From NCBI RefSeq assembly GCF_001424145.1, contig NZ_LMQM01000013.1, positions 62,001-126,000 of the forward strand: DNA of 64,000 nucleotides. Reading direction: 5' to 3'. Origin of the DNA: Chryseobacterium sp. Leaf404 (GTDB lineage Bacteria > Bacteroidota > Bacteroidia > Flavobacteriales > Weeksellaceae). The position numbers and the translations under genes were made by a program. Every line of letters begins with the position of its first letter. Within the stretch, counting starts at the first letter, position 1. This document shows, piece by piece, positions 18,231 to 27,002 of the stretch. The notes below the pieces were generated by a model. That model had not been told where the DNA came from and did no database searches. It saw only the letters and a list, made by a program, of their open reading frames with translations.

Positions 18231-18417
18231 TTGAAAACATTTTAGAGCACATAAGATTGGAAAATCGAAGAATTTCAGTAATGACAAATGAAACAGGCTG
18301 GTCCCTTTTTTTTTAAAGGAGGAATTATTTTAATTTTGTAATCCAACAAACCGACTTTAAACACTCCCACCCAAAAATCTTTGTTTTTTTTTCTAAAGTG
18401 CTCTAAAATATTTTCAA
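18231..18417. repeat. MITE-like element with 26-bp terminal inverted repeats
   Basis: The left end (18231-18256) and the reverse complement of the right end (18392-18417) agree at 23 of 26 positions, sharing TTGAAAA, ATTTTAGAGCAC and AGA. The 187-bp unit contains no gene, only a G/A- and T-rich filling. No clear target duplication was found. It fills most of the 345-base gap between the ribB and LLM genes; nothing else is evident there. Confidence 0.7.
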
Positions 18418-18447
18418 AGCTGAGACAAACTCCTGGTGACTCATGTG

Positions 18448-19449
18448 TTATCCAACCAAAGAATCTTTCGCTTTACTTATGATCTCGTAAGATTCTAGTC
18501 TTTTCTGATGGTCATAAATATGAGAATTAATCATCAGTTCATCCACCTGATATTTTTCCTGGAAATTTTTAACCTGTTCCGCAATCTCATCCAGATTTCC
18601 AATGAAACTGAATTTTAATTTTTGCAAAACCATCGATTTTTCCATAGCAGACCAGATTGCATCCATATCTTCCACCGGCGCCGGGAAAGGTTTTCTGTCA
18701 TTTCTGATAATATTGATAAATGCCTGAAATAATGTAGTGGAAAGGAAATGCGCTTCCTCAGAAGTTTCAGCGGCAACCCCATTTACACAAGCCAGAATAT
18801 AAGGTTTATCCAAATATTTCGAAGGTTCAAAATGTTCTCTGTAAATTTTAAAAGCCATATCCATCTGTTCGGGAGCAAAATGTCCTGCGAAGGCGTACGG
18901 GAGACCCAATTCTGCGGCCAACCACGCGCTGTCTGTACTCGAACCGAGAATATACATCGGAATATCTAAACCTTCTCCGGGAATTGCCCGGACCAAAGCA
19001 TTTGAATTTTCGCTGGAGAAATATCTCTGCAATTCTAAAATCTGTCTCGGAAACTGTTCGTTGATGGCTGCGGGATTTCTGCCCAGCGCCTGAGCCGTCA
19101 GTCCATCCGTTCCCGGAGCTCTACCCAATCCAAGATCAATTCTCCCCGGAAAAAGGGATTCTAATGTACCAAATTGCTCGGCTATAACCAGTGAGCTGTG
19201 ATTAGGAAGCATGATTCCGCCTGATCCTACTCTTATTTTTTTTGTCCCATTGGCAATAAAACCTATTAAAACTGAAGTTGCCGAACTGGCGATGCTTTCC
19301 ATATTGTGATGCTCGGCCAGCCAGAATCTTTTATAATCTAAATTCTCAGCATGGTTTGCCAGCGATAAACTGTCGTGAAATGTGTTGTTGATTGTTTTCC
19401 CCTGTTTCACGGGAGCCAGATCAAGCACAGATATATCAAAATTTTTCAT
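18448..19449 (-). CDS. LLM class flavin-dependent oxidoreductase
   Basis: This 333-residue protein is of the bacterial luciferase-like monooxygenase superfamily, a TIM-barrel FMN or F420 oxidoreductase. It shows the motifs FWLAEHHNMESIASSA, RVGSGGIMLPNHSSL, AEQFGTLESLFPGRIDLGLG and YILGSSTDSA. Close relatives are annotated as alkane or luciferase-like monooxygenases, but the substrate is unknown. It stands alone, with the MITE-like repeat beyond its 3' end. Confidence 0.88.
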   Translation of the reverse strand: MKNFDISVLDLAPVKQGKTINNTFHDSLSLANHAENLDYKRFWLAEHHNMESIASSATSVLIGFIANGTKKIRVGSGGIMLPNHSSLVIAEQFGTLESLFPGRIDLGLGRAPGTDGLTAQALGRNPAAINEQFPRQILELQRYFSSENSNALVRAIPGEGLDIPMYILGSSTDSAWLAAELGLPYAFAGHFAPEQMDMAFKIYREHFEPSKYLDKPYILACVNGVAAETSEEAHFLSTTLFQAFINIIRNDRKPFPAPVEDMDAIWSAMEKSMVLQKLKFSFIGNLDEIAEQVKNFQEKYQVDELMINSHIYDHQKRLESYEIISKAKDSLVG

Positions 19450-19725
19450 ATCTATTAATTTGAATCAGCAAATTTAAATCTAATAAAATTCATTAGTTAC
19501 TTTTTGTAATTGATGAAATTGATGGTCGTGTTGTGGGAAAAACTATTGAGATTTGAAACTACTATTCAAAACTCACCCAAAAATAATCAGGCCGCAAAAT
19601 CCTTTATTAACAGTACATTCAGCATTTTAAAATCTTATTTAACATTTTTTAACTTTATTTTGGCTTCATAATTGAAACTACGTCATTGTAAAACATTTGA
19701 ATTTATAATAATTAAATTTTGAGTT

Positions 19726-20271
19726 ATGAAAAAGATTATAATTTCAGGTTTGTTGTCAGTATTTTTGTTCACAGCCTGTAAAAAAGACGATAAAATTGCC
19801 GAGCAGACTCTCGAACAGCAAAAACTTGAGTTCCAGGCTCGCCAATTAGAGATAGAGAAGCAAAAACTTGCCATAGAAAAAGAACGTATGGCCTATGATG
19901 CACAAAAGCGTAGCGACAGCATCGCAGACGTTGAAAAAGCGGCAGCGGTTGCAGCGGCAGCAGCAAAACCACAGGTTATTAGAGAAACGCGTACCATTTA
20001 CAGAAACAGCCCATCATCAGGTTCTTCTTCAGGAGCAGTAGCCAGCAACGGCTCGGGTACTTCTTCACAGGGAACCACGCAGAAAAAAGGGATGAGTAAG
20101 GCGGCTAAAGGAACGATTATCGGTACCGTTGGTGGTGCTGCGGCAGGTGCAATTATCAGTAAGAAAAACAGAGGTCTTGGTGCCGTGATCGGAGGTGTAG
20201 TAGGTGGTGCTACAGGTTATACTATCGGTAGATCGGGAGACAGAAAAGATGGACGTGTACAGCCAAGATAA
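19726..20271 (+). CDS. glycine-zipper lipoprotein
   Basis: This 181-residue protein has a lipoprotein signal peptide with lipobox LFTAC (Cys19). An alpha-helical, Gln/Glu/Lys-rich stretch at about residues 27-62 is probably a coiled coil. An Ala tract and a Ser/Gly linker follow. From about residue 125 there is a glycine-zipper domain: GTIIGTVGGAAAGAIIS and GAVIGGVVGGATGYTIG. Such proteins sit in the outer membrane and may span or perturb it. It appears monocistronic, with a perfect hairpin terminator. Confidence 0.85.
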   Translation: MKKIIISGLLSVFLFTACKKDDKIAEQTLEQQKLEFQARQLEIEKQKLAIEKERMAYDAQKRSDSIADVEKAAAVAAAAAKPQVIRETRTIYRNSPSSGSSSGAVASNGSGTSSQGTTQKKGMSKAAKGTIIGTVGGAAAGAIISKKNRGLGAVIGGVVGGATGYTIGRSGDRKDGRVQPR

Positions 20272-20302
20272 TTAGCCTACCAAACACTTTTATATATCAT
20301 TT

Positions 20303-20338
20303 AACAAAAGATTGCTTATTTTTATGCAATCTTTTGTT
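20303..20338 (+). terminator. 13-bp perfect hairpin terminator of the lipoprotein gene
   Basis: AACAAAAGATTGC and GCAATCTTTTGTT are perfect inverted repeats around a 10-base T-rich loop. The right arm abuts the ATG of the next gene and covers an alternative in-frame ATG at 20324. Confidence 0.75.
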
Positions 20339-21982
20339 ATGATTATCACTATTTTGATGCTTATTATACTCCTCCCTGCACTTATTGGTTGGGGTTTTTT
20401 AGCTGAACAGGTTTTCCGTTTCAAAATCTTTCACGGGATTTCCGGGAAAATTTTTTGTGGAACATTTTCAGTAAGTGTTTTCCTAACCATTATTGCTTTC
20501 TTCTCCGGAATAACGGTTTATGCCGAAGGAATAATTTTAGGTATCGGAATACTATTTTTCTTCAGAGAAAAGTTTTATCTCAATCTTTACAGTTTTTTAA
20601 AAAATTCCGGATTTGGATTTCTTTCAACAGCGATGGTCTGCATTATCTGCGCCAGCTTTTACCCATTTATACTGGATCATTTCGGGTATTATGTTCCCAC
20701 TATCAAATGGATTTCTGAATTTGGATTAATCAGGGGGATTTCAAATCTGGATCTTACCTTAGGGCAAATGTCTGTGTGGCACCTTTTTCAGGCAGGATTT
20801 TCTCATCTGGCAGATCCCTTTTTAAGGATTAATGTACTTATTGCCATAGCTTATCTCGTATACATTTTCGAGAATAAAAGCTGGATTCATCTGGCGTTTT
20901 TTCCTGCACTTTTCTTTTTCCTTCAATCGCCAAGCCCGGATTTACCCGTTTACATCTTTTCGCTCATAATCGTTCACGAAGTTTTTATTAAAACAAAGAT
21001 TGATTCCGGTTTGCTGGCATTCAGTATTTTTATTTTCAGCATAAAACCGACTATGATCTGGCTTCCTGTCTTTGTTGTTTTAAATATGATTCTGAGAAAA
21101 GAAATATCCTTTAAAGTTCTTATTCCAGGCTTAATTGTATTAAGCATTTTCGTTTTCAAAAATTTTTGGGTTTTCGGCTATCCAGTTTTTCCGCTTACCT
21201 TATTTGATCTTAATTTGCCGTGGAAACCCAATCCGGAACTGATGAATGAAAGCTCTCAGTACGCCGTTTTGAAAACCTACGATGCACAGTATTCTTTAGA
21301 ACAGATTAAAAGTTTCACTACAAAAGAAAAAGTAGTAAACTGGCTTTTCATTTCGGGAATTAAATCATTTTTCAATACAGGTTTGATTCTGTTCTTATTT
21401 TTTTACATCATTTTTACCTTTGCAGTAAAACAGAAAACGCATTATATTTTATTGGGTTCACTGTTTCTAAAAACGGTTCTTATCCTTTCTTTTTCAGCAC
21501 AGTACAGATTTTTTTTAGAAATATTTCCCGTTATTTTCATTGCTGTTTTCTACACTTATAATCTGAAAAAAATATATGTCACAATTTTTTCTGCCGGAAG
21601 TTTTGCTGCCGTGAGTTTCTTTATAAACCCTGAGATTTTAAAATATCTCATCCCAAGTTTCAGGCCTGGAGGCACGATGGGAAAATTTGAAATATCGCAG
21701 CTGTACCAGCCTAAAGAGTACTTTCCCACAGAATTCAACAGCTTTAAAGTAGGTAATTTGAAATTTCATGTTTCAAAAAAATATCCTTTTAATTACGAAA
21801 CACCTACACCGGCAATCTCTGAAGGTTTTATGTTTGATTATCAACGTCTTGGGATATTTCCGCAGTTAAAAAATCCTGACCGGATTAAAAGTGGATTTGT
21901 CTGGAAAAAGCTGGACAGTAAGCGAAAGACTGAATTGGATAATGCTATAAAAGTGATTAAAAACAACTATCAACAACCCTGA
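20339..21982 (+). CDS. LIC_10190-like polytopic membrane protein
   Basis: This 547-residue protein has about 12 hydrophobic helices and a soluble C-terminal tail of about 110 residues. The segment HFGYYVPTIKWISEFGLIRG, followed by a Leu/Gly-rich QMSVWHLFQAGF, resembles the LIC_10190 family and the general layout of membrane glycosyltransferases or O-antigen-type enzymes. No function is assigned. Starts at 20312 (TTG) and 20324 (ATG) fall inside the upstream terminator, so ATG 20339 is chosen. The role is unknown. Confidence 0.7.
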   Translation: MIITILMLIILLPALIGWGFLAEQVFRFKIFHGISGKIFCGTFSVSVFLTIIAFFSGITVYAEGIILGIGILFFFREKFYLNLYSFLKNSGFGFLSTAMVCIICASFYPFILDHFGYYVPTIKWISEFGLIRGISNLDLTLGQMSVWHLFQAGFSHLADPFLRINVLIAIAYLVYIFENKSWIHLAFFPALFFFLQSPSPDLPVYIFSLIIVHEVFIKTKIDSGLLAFSIFIFSIKPTMIWLPVFVVLNMILRKEISFKVLIPGLIVLSIFVFKNFWVFGYPVFPLTLFDLNLPWKPNPELMNESSQYAVLKTYDAQYSLEQIKSFTTKEKVVNWLFISGIKSFFNTGLILFLFFYIIFTFAVKQKTHYILLGSLFLKTVLILSFSAQYRFFLEIFPVIFIAVFYTYNLKKIYVTIFSAGSFAAVSFFINPEILKYLIPSFRPGGTMGKFEISQLYQPKEYFPTEFNSFKVGNLKFHVSKKYPFNYETPTPAISEGFMFDYQRLGIFPQLKNPDRIKSGFVWKKLDSKRKTELDNAIKVIKNNYQQP

Positions 21983-22013
21983 TACACTTTTTTCTTATCC
22001 GAATTTATTTCGG

Positions 22014-22021
22014 TAAATTTG
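22014..22021 (+). promoter_or_regulatory. -7 box (TAAATTTG) directly before aroC
   Basis: An exact TAnnTTTG box ends four bases before the aroC ATG, the same spacing as at fmt and dusB. A leaderless transcript is likely. Confidence 0.55.
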
Positions 22022-22025
22022 TACT

Positions 22026-23096
22026 ATGTTTAACAGCTTAGGAAATCTTCTCAGCCTCACATCCTTCGGGGAAAGTCATGGCGCAGCATACGGTGGAATT
22101 ATCAATAATTTTCCGGCAGGTATAGAGATTAATTTTGAAAAAATTCAGGAAGAACTTGACCGCAGAAAACCTGGCCAGTCTGCAATTGTAACACAGCGAA
22201 AAGAAAGCGATACTGTAAAATTTTTATCAGGAATTTTTAAGGGAAAATCTACAGGAACTCCTATTGGATTCATCATCGAAAACGAAAATCAGAAGTCGAA
22301 AGATTACGATCATATCGCAGATTCTTACCGCCCAAGCCATGCAGATTTCACGTACGACCAAAAATTTGGGATCAGAGATTACCGTGGTGGTGGAAAATCT
22401 TCAGCCCGCGAAACCATCAACTGGGTGGTAGCAGGAGCTTTGGCAAAACAGTTTTTACCGGAATTTGAAATCAATGCCTACGTTTCTTCTGTAGGAGAAA
22501 TTTTCTGCGAAAAACCGTATCAGGCATTGGATTTTTCTAAAACCGAAAGCAATGAGGTCCGTTGTCCGGATGCTGGTACTGCCGAAAAAATGATCGCCAG
22601 AATTAAAGAGATCAAAAAAGAAGGCAACACGATTGGCGGAACCATCACCTGCGTTATCAAAAATGTTCCCGTCGGAATTGGTGAGCCCGTTTTCTCAAAA
22701 TTACAGGCTGAACTGGCAAAAGCAATGCTCAACATCAATGCCTGCAAAGGTTTTGAATATGGAAGCGGTTTTTGTGGTGCGAAAATGACGGGTAAAGAGC
22801 ACAACGATCTTTTTAACGAAGATTTTTCAACTAAATCCAATCTTTCAGGTGGAATTCAAGGAGGAATTTCCAACGGAATGGATATTTATTTCAGAGTTGC
22901 TTTTAAACCTGTTGCCACAATTTTACAGCCTCAGGAAAGCGTAAATAAAAATGGTGAAAAAGTAACCGTAGAAGGAAAAGGGAGACATGATGCCTGCGTT
23001 CTTCCAAGAGCAGTTCCTGTGGTGGAAGCCCTTGCAGCCTTCGTACTTGCCGATCTTTACCTCATTCATAAAACAAGAAACATCAATAATTTTTAA
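22026..23096 (+). CDS. aroC: chorismate synthase
   Basis: AroC converts EPSP to chorismate, the last shikimate-pathway step, using reduced FMN. The 356-residue protein has the family's normal length. It begins with [21 protein letters not shown] and has [34 protein letters not shown] and [13 protein letters not shown], all signature regions of the FMN and substrate sites. The start follows a -7 box by four bases. It is followed by two thioredoxin-fold genes at short spacing and may form an operon with them. Confidence 0.97.
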   Translation: MFNSLGNLLSLTSFGESHGAAYGGIINNFPAGIEINFEKIQEELDRRKPGQSAIVTQRKESDTVKFLSGIFKGKSTGTPIGFIIENENQKSKDYDHIADSYRPSHADFTYDQKFGIRDYRGGGKSSARETINWVVAGALAKQFLPEFEINAYVSSVGEIFCEKPYQALDFSKTESNEVRCPDAGTAEKMIARIKEIKKEGNTIGGTITCVIKNVPVGIGEPVFSKLQAELAKAMLNINACKGFEYGSGFCGAKMTGKEHNDLFNEDFSTKSNLSGGIQGGISNGMDIYFRVAFKPVATILQPQESVNKNGEKVTVEGKGRHDACVLPRAVPVVEALAAFVLADLYLIHKTRNINNF

Positions 23097-23108
23097 ATAT
23101 ATTTAGTA

Positions 23109-23672
23109 ATGAAAGATTACTGGGACAAAGCCATTTCTTTTGAAGAATATGTGCAGACTGCAATAGATAGACTGGAAAACCCTGCCACAGAACAGGAAAA
23201 AGAATATAAACAATACTACGAACTGGGACTTCAAAGAATGGAAAGAACATTGAAGAAATACTCACCCGATGAAGTACAGCTTCAAATCCTTCAGTCAAAA
23301 AATTTCGAAGGAAAAATTTTAATTATTTCGGAAACCTGGTGTGGCGACGCAAGCGCAACTGTCCCAGCTTTGGTGAAGTTTTTTGAAGGAAAAAATGAGG
23401 TAAAAATATTCCTGAGAGACATCGATAAAAGCCTTATCAATCAGTTTCTGACCAATGGCACAGAATCGATTCCTAAAGTTTTAATTTTAAATGAAGACTT
23501 TAGTGTGAAAAATTCCTGGGGACCGCGTCCAAAATTCGGACATGAGCTTTTACTTAAATTTAAAGCTGATCCTGAAGCATATCCAAGGGAGACTTTTTAC
23601 AATGATCTGCAACTTTATTACGCCAAAAACAGAGGCAAAGATGCCGTTGCAGAAATCCTTGAATTACTTTAA
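23109..23672 (+). CDS. thioredoxin family protein (WCGD type)
   Basis: This is a 187-residue cytoplasmic protein with an N-terminal helical region of about 60 residues, then a thioredoxin-like fold. The active-site position reads ETWCGDASATVPAL, so only one Cys of the usual CxxC pair is present. The cis-Pro is in ESIPKVLILN. It resembles the Thioredoxin_9 group of unknown role. No signal peptide is seen. The gene starts 12 bases after aroC and is followed 18 bases later by a TlpA-like gene. Confidence 0.85.
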   Translation: MKDYWDKAISFEEYVQTAIDRLENPATEQEKEYKQYYELGLQRMERTLKKYSPDEVQLQILQSKNFEGKILIISETWCGDASATVPALVKFFEGKNEVKIFLRDIDKSLINQFLTNGTESIPKVLILNEDFSVKNSWGPRPKFGHELLLKFKADPEAYPRETFYNDLQLYYAKNRGKDAVAEILELL

Positions 23673-23690
23673 ATTATTGAAATTTTCAGC

Positions 23691-24230
23691 ATGAAAAAAA
23701 ATCTTGGTTACCTTATTATTTTAGCGGTTTTAGGTTGTATATTTTTTATTCCCGGTCTTCAGCTGAAACTGAAAGAAGCATTTTTTCCGGTGGCTGCGAT
23801 AGAAAAGGCTGTACATATTGCTCCGGAAGATTATGATATTGAACTGAAAGGAATAAACGTAGCAAGTACCAATCTGAAAAATTTCAAAGACAAACCGATG
23901 TTTCTGAATTTTTGGGGAACATGGTGCCCGCCGTGCCGTAAAGAATGGCCTTCAATCCAGAAACTGTATGATGGCAGAAAAGGTCATGTGGATTTTGTTT
24001 TGATTGCAATGAATGATCAGGAAGATGCTGTGAGAAAATTTCTGAAAGAAAACAACTATACCGTTCCTGTTTACATTGCCCAAAGTCCGATTTCTGAAAA
24101 GTTACTGCCAAAGGTGTTTCCCACTACTTTCCTTCTGGATAAAACCGGAAGAATCATTATTAAAGAAGATGCCGCCACAGACTGGGATGCAGAGAGCATA
24201 CATCAGTTTATAGACAACATCATAAAATGA
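23691..24230 (+). CDS. TlpA-like thiol-disulfide oxidoreductase
   Basis: This 179-residue protein has an N-terminal membrane anchor or signal (LGYLIILAVLGCIFFIPG) and a thioredoxin/TlpA domain. The redox site is FWGTWCPPCRKEW at about residues 72-84, and the cis-Pro is in KVFPTTFLLDKTGRI. It should act in the periplasm, membrane-tethered, as a reductase in cytochrome c maturation or general disulfide exchange. It closes the short aroC cluster. Confidence 0.9.
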   Translation: MKKNLGYLIILAVLGCIFFIPGLQLKLKEAFFPVAAIEKAVHIAPEDYDIELKGINVASTNLKNFKDKPMFLNFWGTWCPPCRKEWPSIQKLYDGRKGHVDFVLIAMNDQEDAVRKFLKENNYTVPVYIAQSPISEKLLPKVFPTTFLLDKTGRIIIKEDAATDWDAESIHQFIDNIIK

Positions 24231-24321
24231 TTCTGATGAATTTTTCATTAAAAAACTTTTTTAGTCTCTAATAATGTGTATTTTAGACACCAAATTTATC
24301 TTAACATATTTTATTATTTGC

Positions 24322-24337
24322 TGGTACAGAATTTGCG
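24322..24337 (+). promoter_or_regulatory. sigma-54-type promoter of ykvA
   Basis: The string TGGTACAGAATTTGCG matches the -24/-12 consensus TGGYACRNNNNTTGCW at all but its last base, with exactly 10 bp between the GG and GC pairs. A start site would fall near 24348, about 25 bases before the ykvA ATG. This is the only such match noticed upstream of a gene in the window. Confidence 0.6.
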
Positions 24338-24373
24338 AATTATAAATAGGTTTAAAAAGAAAACAAACACAAT

Positions 24374-24715
24374 ATGAAATATTCAAAACTTCATCTTGCT
24401 AAAGAAGCAATTCGCCACAAAGGCTTTATCAAAAAGATTCCGGACATCTTCCGAATGGTAAAATTCTGGAAAAAGGGAATGTATCCCATGAGATCAATTG
24501 ATATAATTTTACCCATGCTGGGTTTACTTTACGTGATTTCTCCGATAGATTTAATTCCTGATTTTATCTTTCCAGTGGTGGGCGTAATGGATGATTTGGC
24601 GATTTTGTCGCTCGCAATTCCTAAACTCATTCGGGAAGTAGATAAATTTCTTCTCTGGGAAACCGAAAGGAGATTGGGCGAAACTAAAATTATCGACGCT
24701 GAGATCGTAAAATAA
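24374..24715 (+). CDS. YkvA family protein (DUF1232)
   Basis: This 113-residue protein has an N-terminal basic region (RHKGFIKKIPDIFRMVKFW) and a DUF1232 core, LYVISPIDLIPDFIFPVVGV, that forms a membrane hairpin, followed by MDDLAILSLAI. The family is widespread and its role is unknown. The gene stands alone between the sigma-54-type promoter and a terminator, which suggests conditional expression. Confidence 0.88.
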   Translation: MKYSKLHLAKEAIRHKGFIKKIPDIFRMVKFWKKGMYPMRSIDIILPMLGLLYVISPIDLIPDFIFPVVGVMDDLAILSLAIPKLIREVDKFLLWETERRLGETKIIDAEIVK

Positions 24716-24720
24716 CTAGC

Positions 24721-24757
24721 AAATCCATCACAAACATGTGATGGATTTATTTTGTTA
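24721..24757. terminator. terminator between ykvA and the truncated receptor
   Basis: AAATCCATCAC pairs perfectly with GTGATGGATTT, followed on the plus strand by T-rich sequence. The convergent relic ends directly at its right edge. Confidence 0.85.
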
Positions 24758-26146
24758 TTAAAAATTAAATCTAAGTCCGGCAAGAACATATCCTCTTAGG
24801 GCAGATACAGATTGTTCATCAATACCTAACTGACTGGAGAAACTGTTGATGTACTGAAAAGAATTTAAGTTTAAAATGTTATTGAAATAGAGATTATACT
24901 CAAAATTAGATTTCTCTTTTCTATACGATACTTGTCCTCCGATTAAAATATTTTCTAGTTTTGCAAAATCTGTTTTTTGGATAAAATAATCGCCAAGAAC
25001 ATTAGCCTGCCATTCTTTTCTGATAATAGCTCGAAATCCTAAAGAAAGTTTAATATTTTCCTGATCGGATGAAGTGCTGTATAAGCTCTGTCGAAATTTA
25101 GATTTGGTAATTGTATAACCCGCATCAAATTGTAACCATGATTTTTTAAAGTTTGAAGATAGTCTTTGTGAAATTTCTATGTTTTGTATAGTTGAAACAT
25201 TTGGTTGACTATTAATGAAATTATCCGACTTGTTATTCAACCAGGTAAACTTTGATTTCAAAGTTAAGTTTTTGAGAATTCTTCTATCATTTGAAAGCAG
25301 AAAAAGACTTCTCTCTCTAAAATTTCCTACGATGTTCCCCAACTCTGAAAACAAACCATAATTGGTAACATTTGTAGTAAAATAATTTTTGCTTTTTTCA
25401 TAAGTAAAAATTACAAACATTAGATTTCCTTTTTCAATATTAAATCTATTCCAATTAACCTTATAACTTTCTGTATTGTTGAGGGTATCAAAATTGAGGT
25501 TATTGTTTCTCGAAAAAGATAAATCTTTGGCATAAACAGGATTCTCCTGAAGAAGATATAAACTTGGGAGATTATATCTGTTGGAATACTCCAGACCATA
25601 TTCCATGCTAACAACAGTTTTGGGAGTAAACCGGATTTTAATATTTTTTTCAAAAAAATGTTTTTCTGCTGTATTTACTGACAAAAAATGTGAACTCAAT
25701 GCGCCAGACAGATTGAATTTGCCAATTTGTTTATGCAAACTGAAACTGTTGGTATAATGATACATTTTCAAAAAAAGATCTTCTCTCTCCTGAGATATCA
25801 ACTCCTTCAGTTCAGACTCGTCATTTTTGTATGAGAAACCCGACTGAAAATCATAATTAACAATTTTATTTCTGTTTTTATAATAAAAGTTAAATGTATA
25901 TTTATCTGAAGTAATAATATAATCCTGCAAAAGAATCTCACTATCTGTAAAAAATAATTTTTCGTTGGATAGTATATTGAGATTTCCTGAAAAATTGTTC
26001 CTTTGATGATTAAATGCCATAATAAGTTCTGAATTTTCAAAAGGCTTATACCATAATAATGAATTGGTAAAATTGCTTTTACTTACTTTATCGGCAATAT
26101 CATAATAAAAAGGATCAGACGCAAATGGTTGTATTTCGAGGGTCAT
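24758..26146 (-). pseudogene. 5'-truncated TonB-receptor-like outer membrane protein
   Basis: About 460 residues of the C-terminal part of a large outer membrane beta-barrel protein remain, from near TLEIQPFASDPFYYDI to the final RGYVLAGLRFNF, whose aromatic end suits barrel assembly. The strands alternate as in carboxypeptidase-regulatory/TonB-dependent receptor-like proteins, which are usually about twice as long. There is no signal peptide, no carboxypeptidase-like domain and no plug. The open frame extends back to 26191 only because it reads the neighbouring small gene out of frame. A deletion joining two genes is the likely cause. Confidence 0.7.
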
Positions 26147-26432
26147 TCTCTCCGCATAAATAAGTAAATGTAGCCATATGGGTAACTTCATACTCGCCTA
26201 TTACATTGCCTGCCATATCATAATCTCGTTCTGTAGTTGTCCAGATCCAATTATCAAAACAAAATCTCAATTTTTTCTGTAGATCAACATTTTCATCTGT
26301 CACTTAGTTTGTTGACCTTCTTTTACAACTTCGATCTTTGTAACCTCAACCTCAGTTTTTTTCACATTGTCTTTTGCAAACCCCAAGGTTGTTCCGGCAA
26401 ATAATACTGCTGCAAAATAGAATTTTTTTCAT
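26147..26432 (-). pseudogene. small secreted protein with frameshifts, fused to the receptor relic
   Basis: If one base is dropped from the seven-A run after the ATG (26423-26429), a clean signal peptide appears: MKKFYFAAVLFAGTTLGFAK, then KTEVEVTKIEVVKEGQQTK and a TGA at 26302-26300. The sequence resumes in another frame from a GTG at 26303 with TDENVDLQKKLRFCF, DNWIWTTTERDYD and a Cys near YLCGE, before running into receptor sequence. The uncorrected frame stops after 26 codons. The small protein is probably a flavobacterial secreted peptide of unknown role. Two frameshifts plus the fusion point to decay. Confidence 0.65.
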
Positions 26433-26510
26433 AAATTTTTTATTAATGATTGTTTTAAAAGCACTATGCTTTTGTTGATTACAAAAATATATCACACACA
26501 GGAAAAAAAA

Positions 26511-26553
26511 TCATTCACTAATGAATAATAAATGAATAATTTTTATACATTTG
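26511..26553 (+). promoter_or_regulatory. promoter/operator region between the small secreted relic and the XRE relic
   Basis: A -7 box TACATTTG lies at 26546-26553, 16 bases before the XRE ATG. Upstream are TTCACTAATGAA (an imperfect palindrome) and two AATGAATAA direct repeats, plausible sites for autoregulation. On the minus strand a TATTTTTG -7 box (26489-26482) faces the small secreted gene. Confidence 0.35.
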
Positions 26554-26569
26554 CTACCACACAAAAAAT

Positions 26570-26899
26570 ATGAATATTAAATTACGAAAACTCAGAGAAA
26601 GCAGAAATGTTTCTCAGGATGCGATGGCATCATTACTCAACATCTCACAACCTCAGTACTACAGGAAAGAATGAAACCTTTCAAAATTCACCCAAGAAGA
26701 ATGGCAGAAAATAGCAGACTTTTTCGACACAGAAATTAAGAACATTCTGGATGACAATGTAGAGACAAATGTGAACCTTTCCCAAAGAGATAGTATTTCA
26801 GAATTATTAATTATAGAATTAAAAGAACACATCATCACGCTGAAAGAGATAATAAAAACTCAAAAAGAGGAAATATCATTTCTGAGAATGGGTAAATGA
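26570..26899 (+). pseudogene. XRE-family helix-turn-helix regulator with in-frame TGA
   Basis: The frame of 109 codons is broken by one TGA at 26672-26674 (codon 35). The N-terminal part, KLRKLRESRNVSQDAMASLL then NISQPQYYRKE, is a classic Cro/CI-type helix-turn-helix. After the stop the same frame continues NLSKFTQEEWQKIADFF, as such domains do, then a C-terminal coiled coil (LKEHIITLKEIIKTQKEEI). TGA is one base from AGA, CGA or GGA. No frameshift is present. The regulator is divergent from the decayed small secreted gene and may have controlled it. Confidence 0.75.
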
Positions 26900-26974
26900 T
26901 TCATTAATAAATTGATTTTGAAGATTAAAAAAACCTTTGTTGTGATGCCAAGTTATTATTCACATCAAAATCCT

Positions 26975-26982
26975 TAAATTTG
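26975..26982 (+). promoter_or_regulatory. -7 box (TAAATTTG) upstream of pyrE-pyrF
   Basis: An exact TAnnTTTG box lies 20 bases before the ATG of the fused pyrimidine gene. No TTG at suitable spacing was found. Confidence 0.45.
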
Positions 26983-27002
26983 CAGAATCTAATAAAAAAT
27001 TA

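Noticed and set aside
19610..19690. Second sigma-54 promoter before the glycine-zipper lipoprotein
   Set aside because: TGGCTTCATAATTGA keeps the GG but has GA rather than GC at -12, so the match is too weak.
3778..26674. Recoding of TGA as a sense codon, prompted by in-frame TGA in two genes
   Set aside because: Several clearly intact genes here (recQ, fmt, the LIC_10190-like gene, the TlpA-like gene) end at TGA in the expected place, and one of the subtilase stops is TAA.
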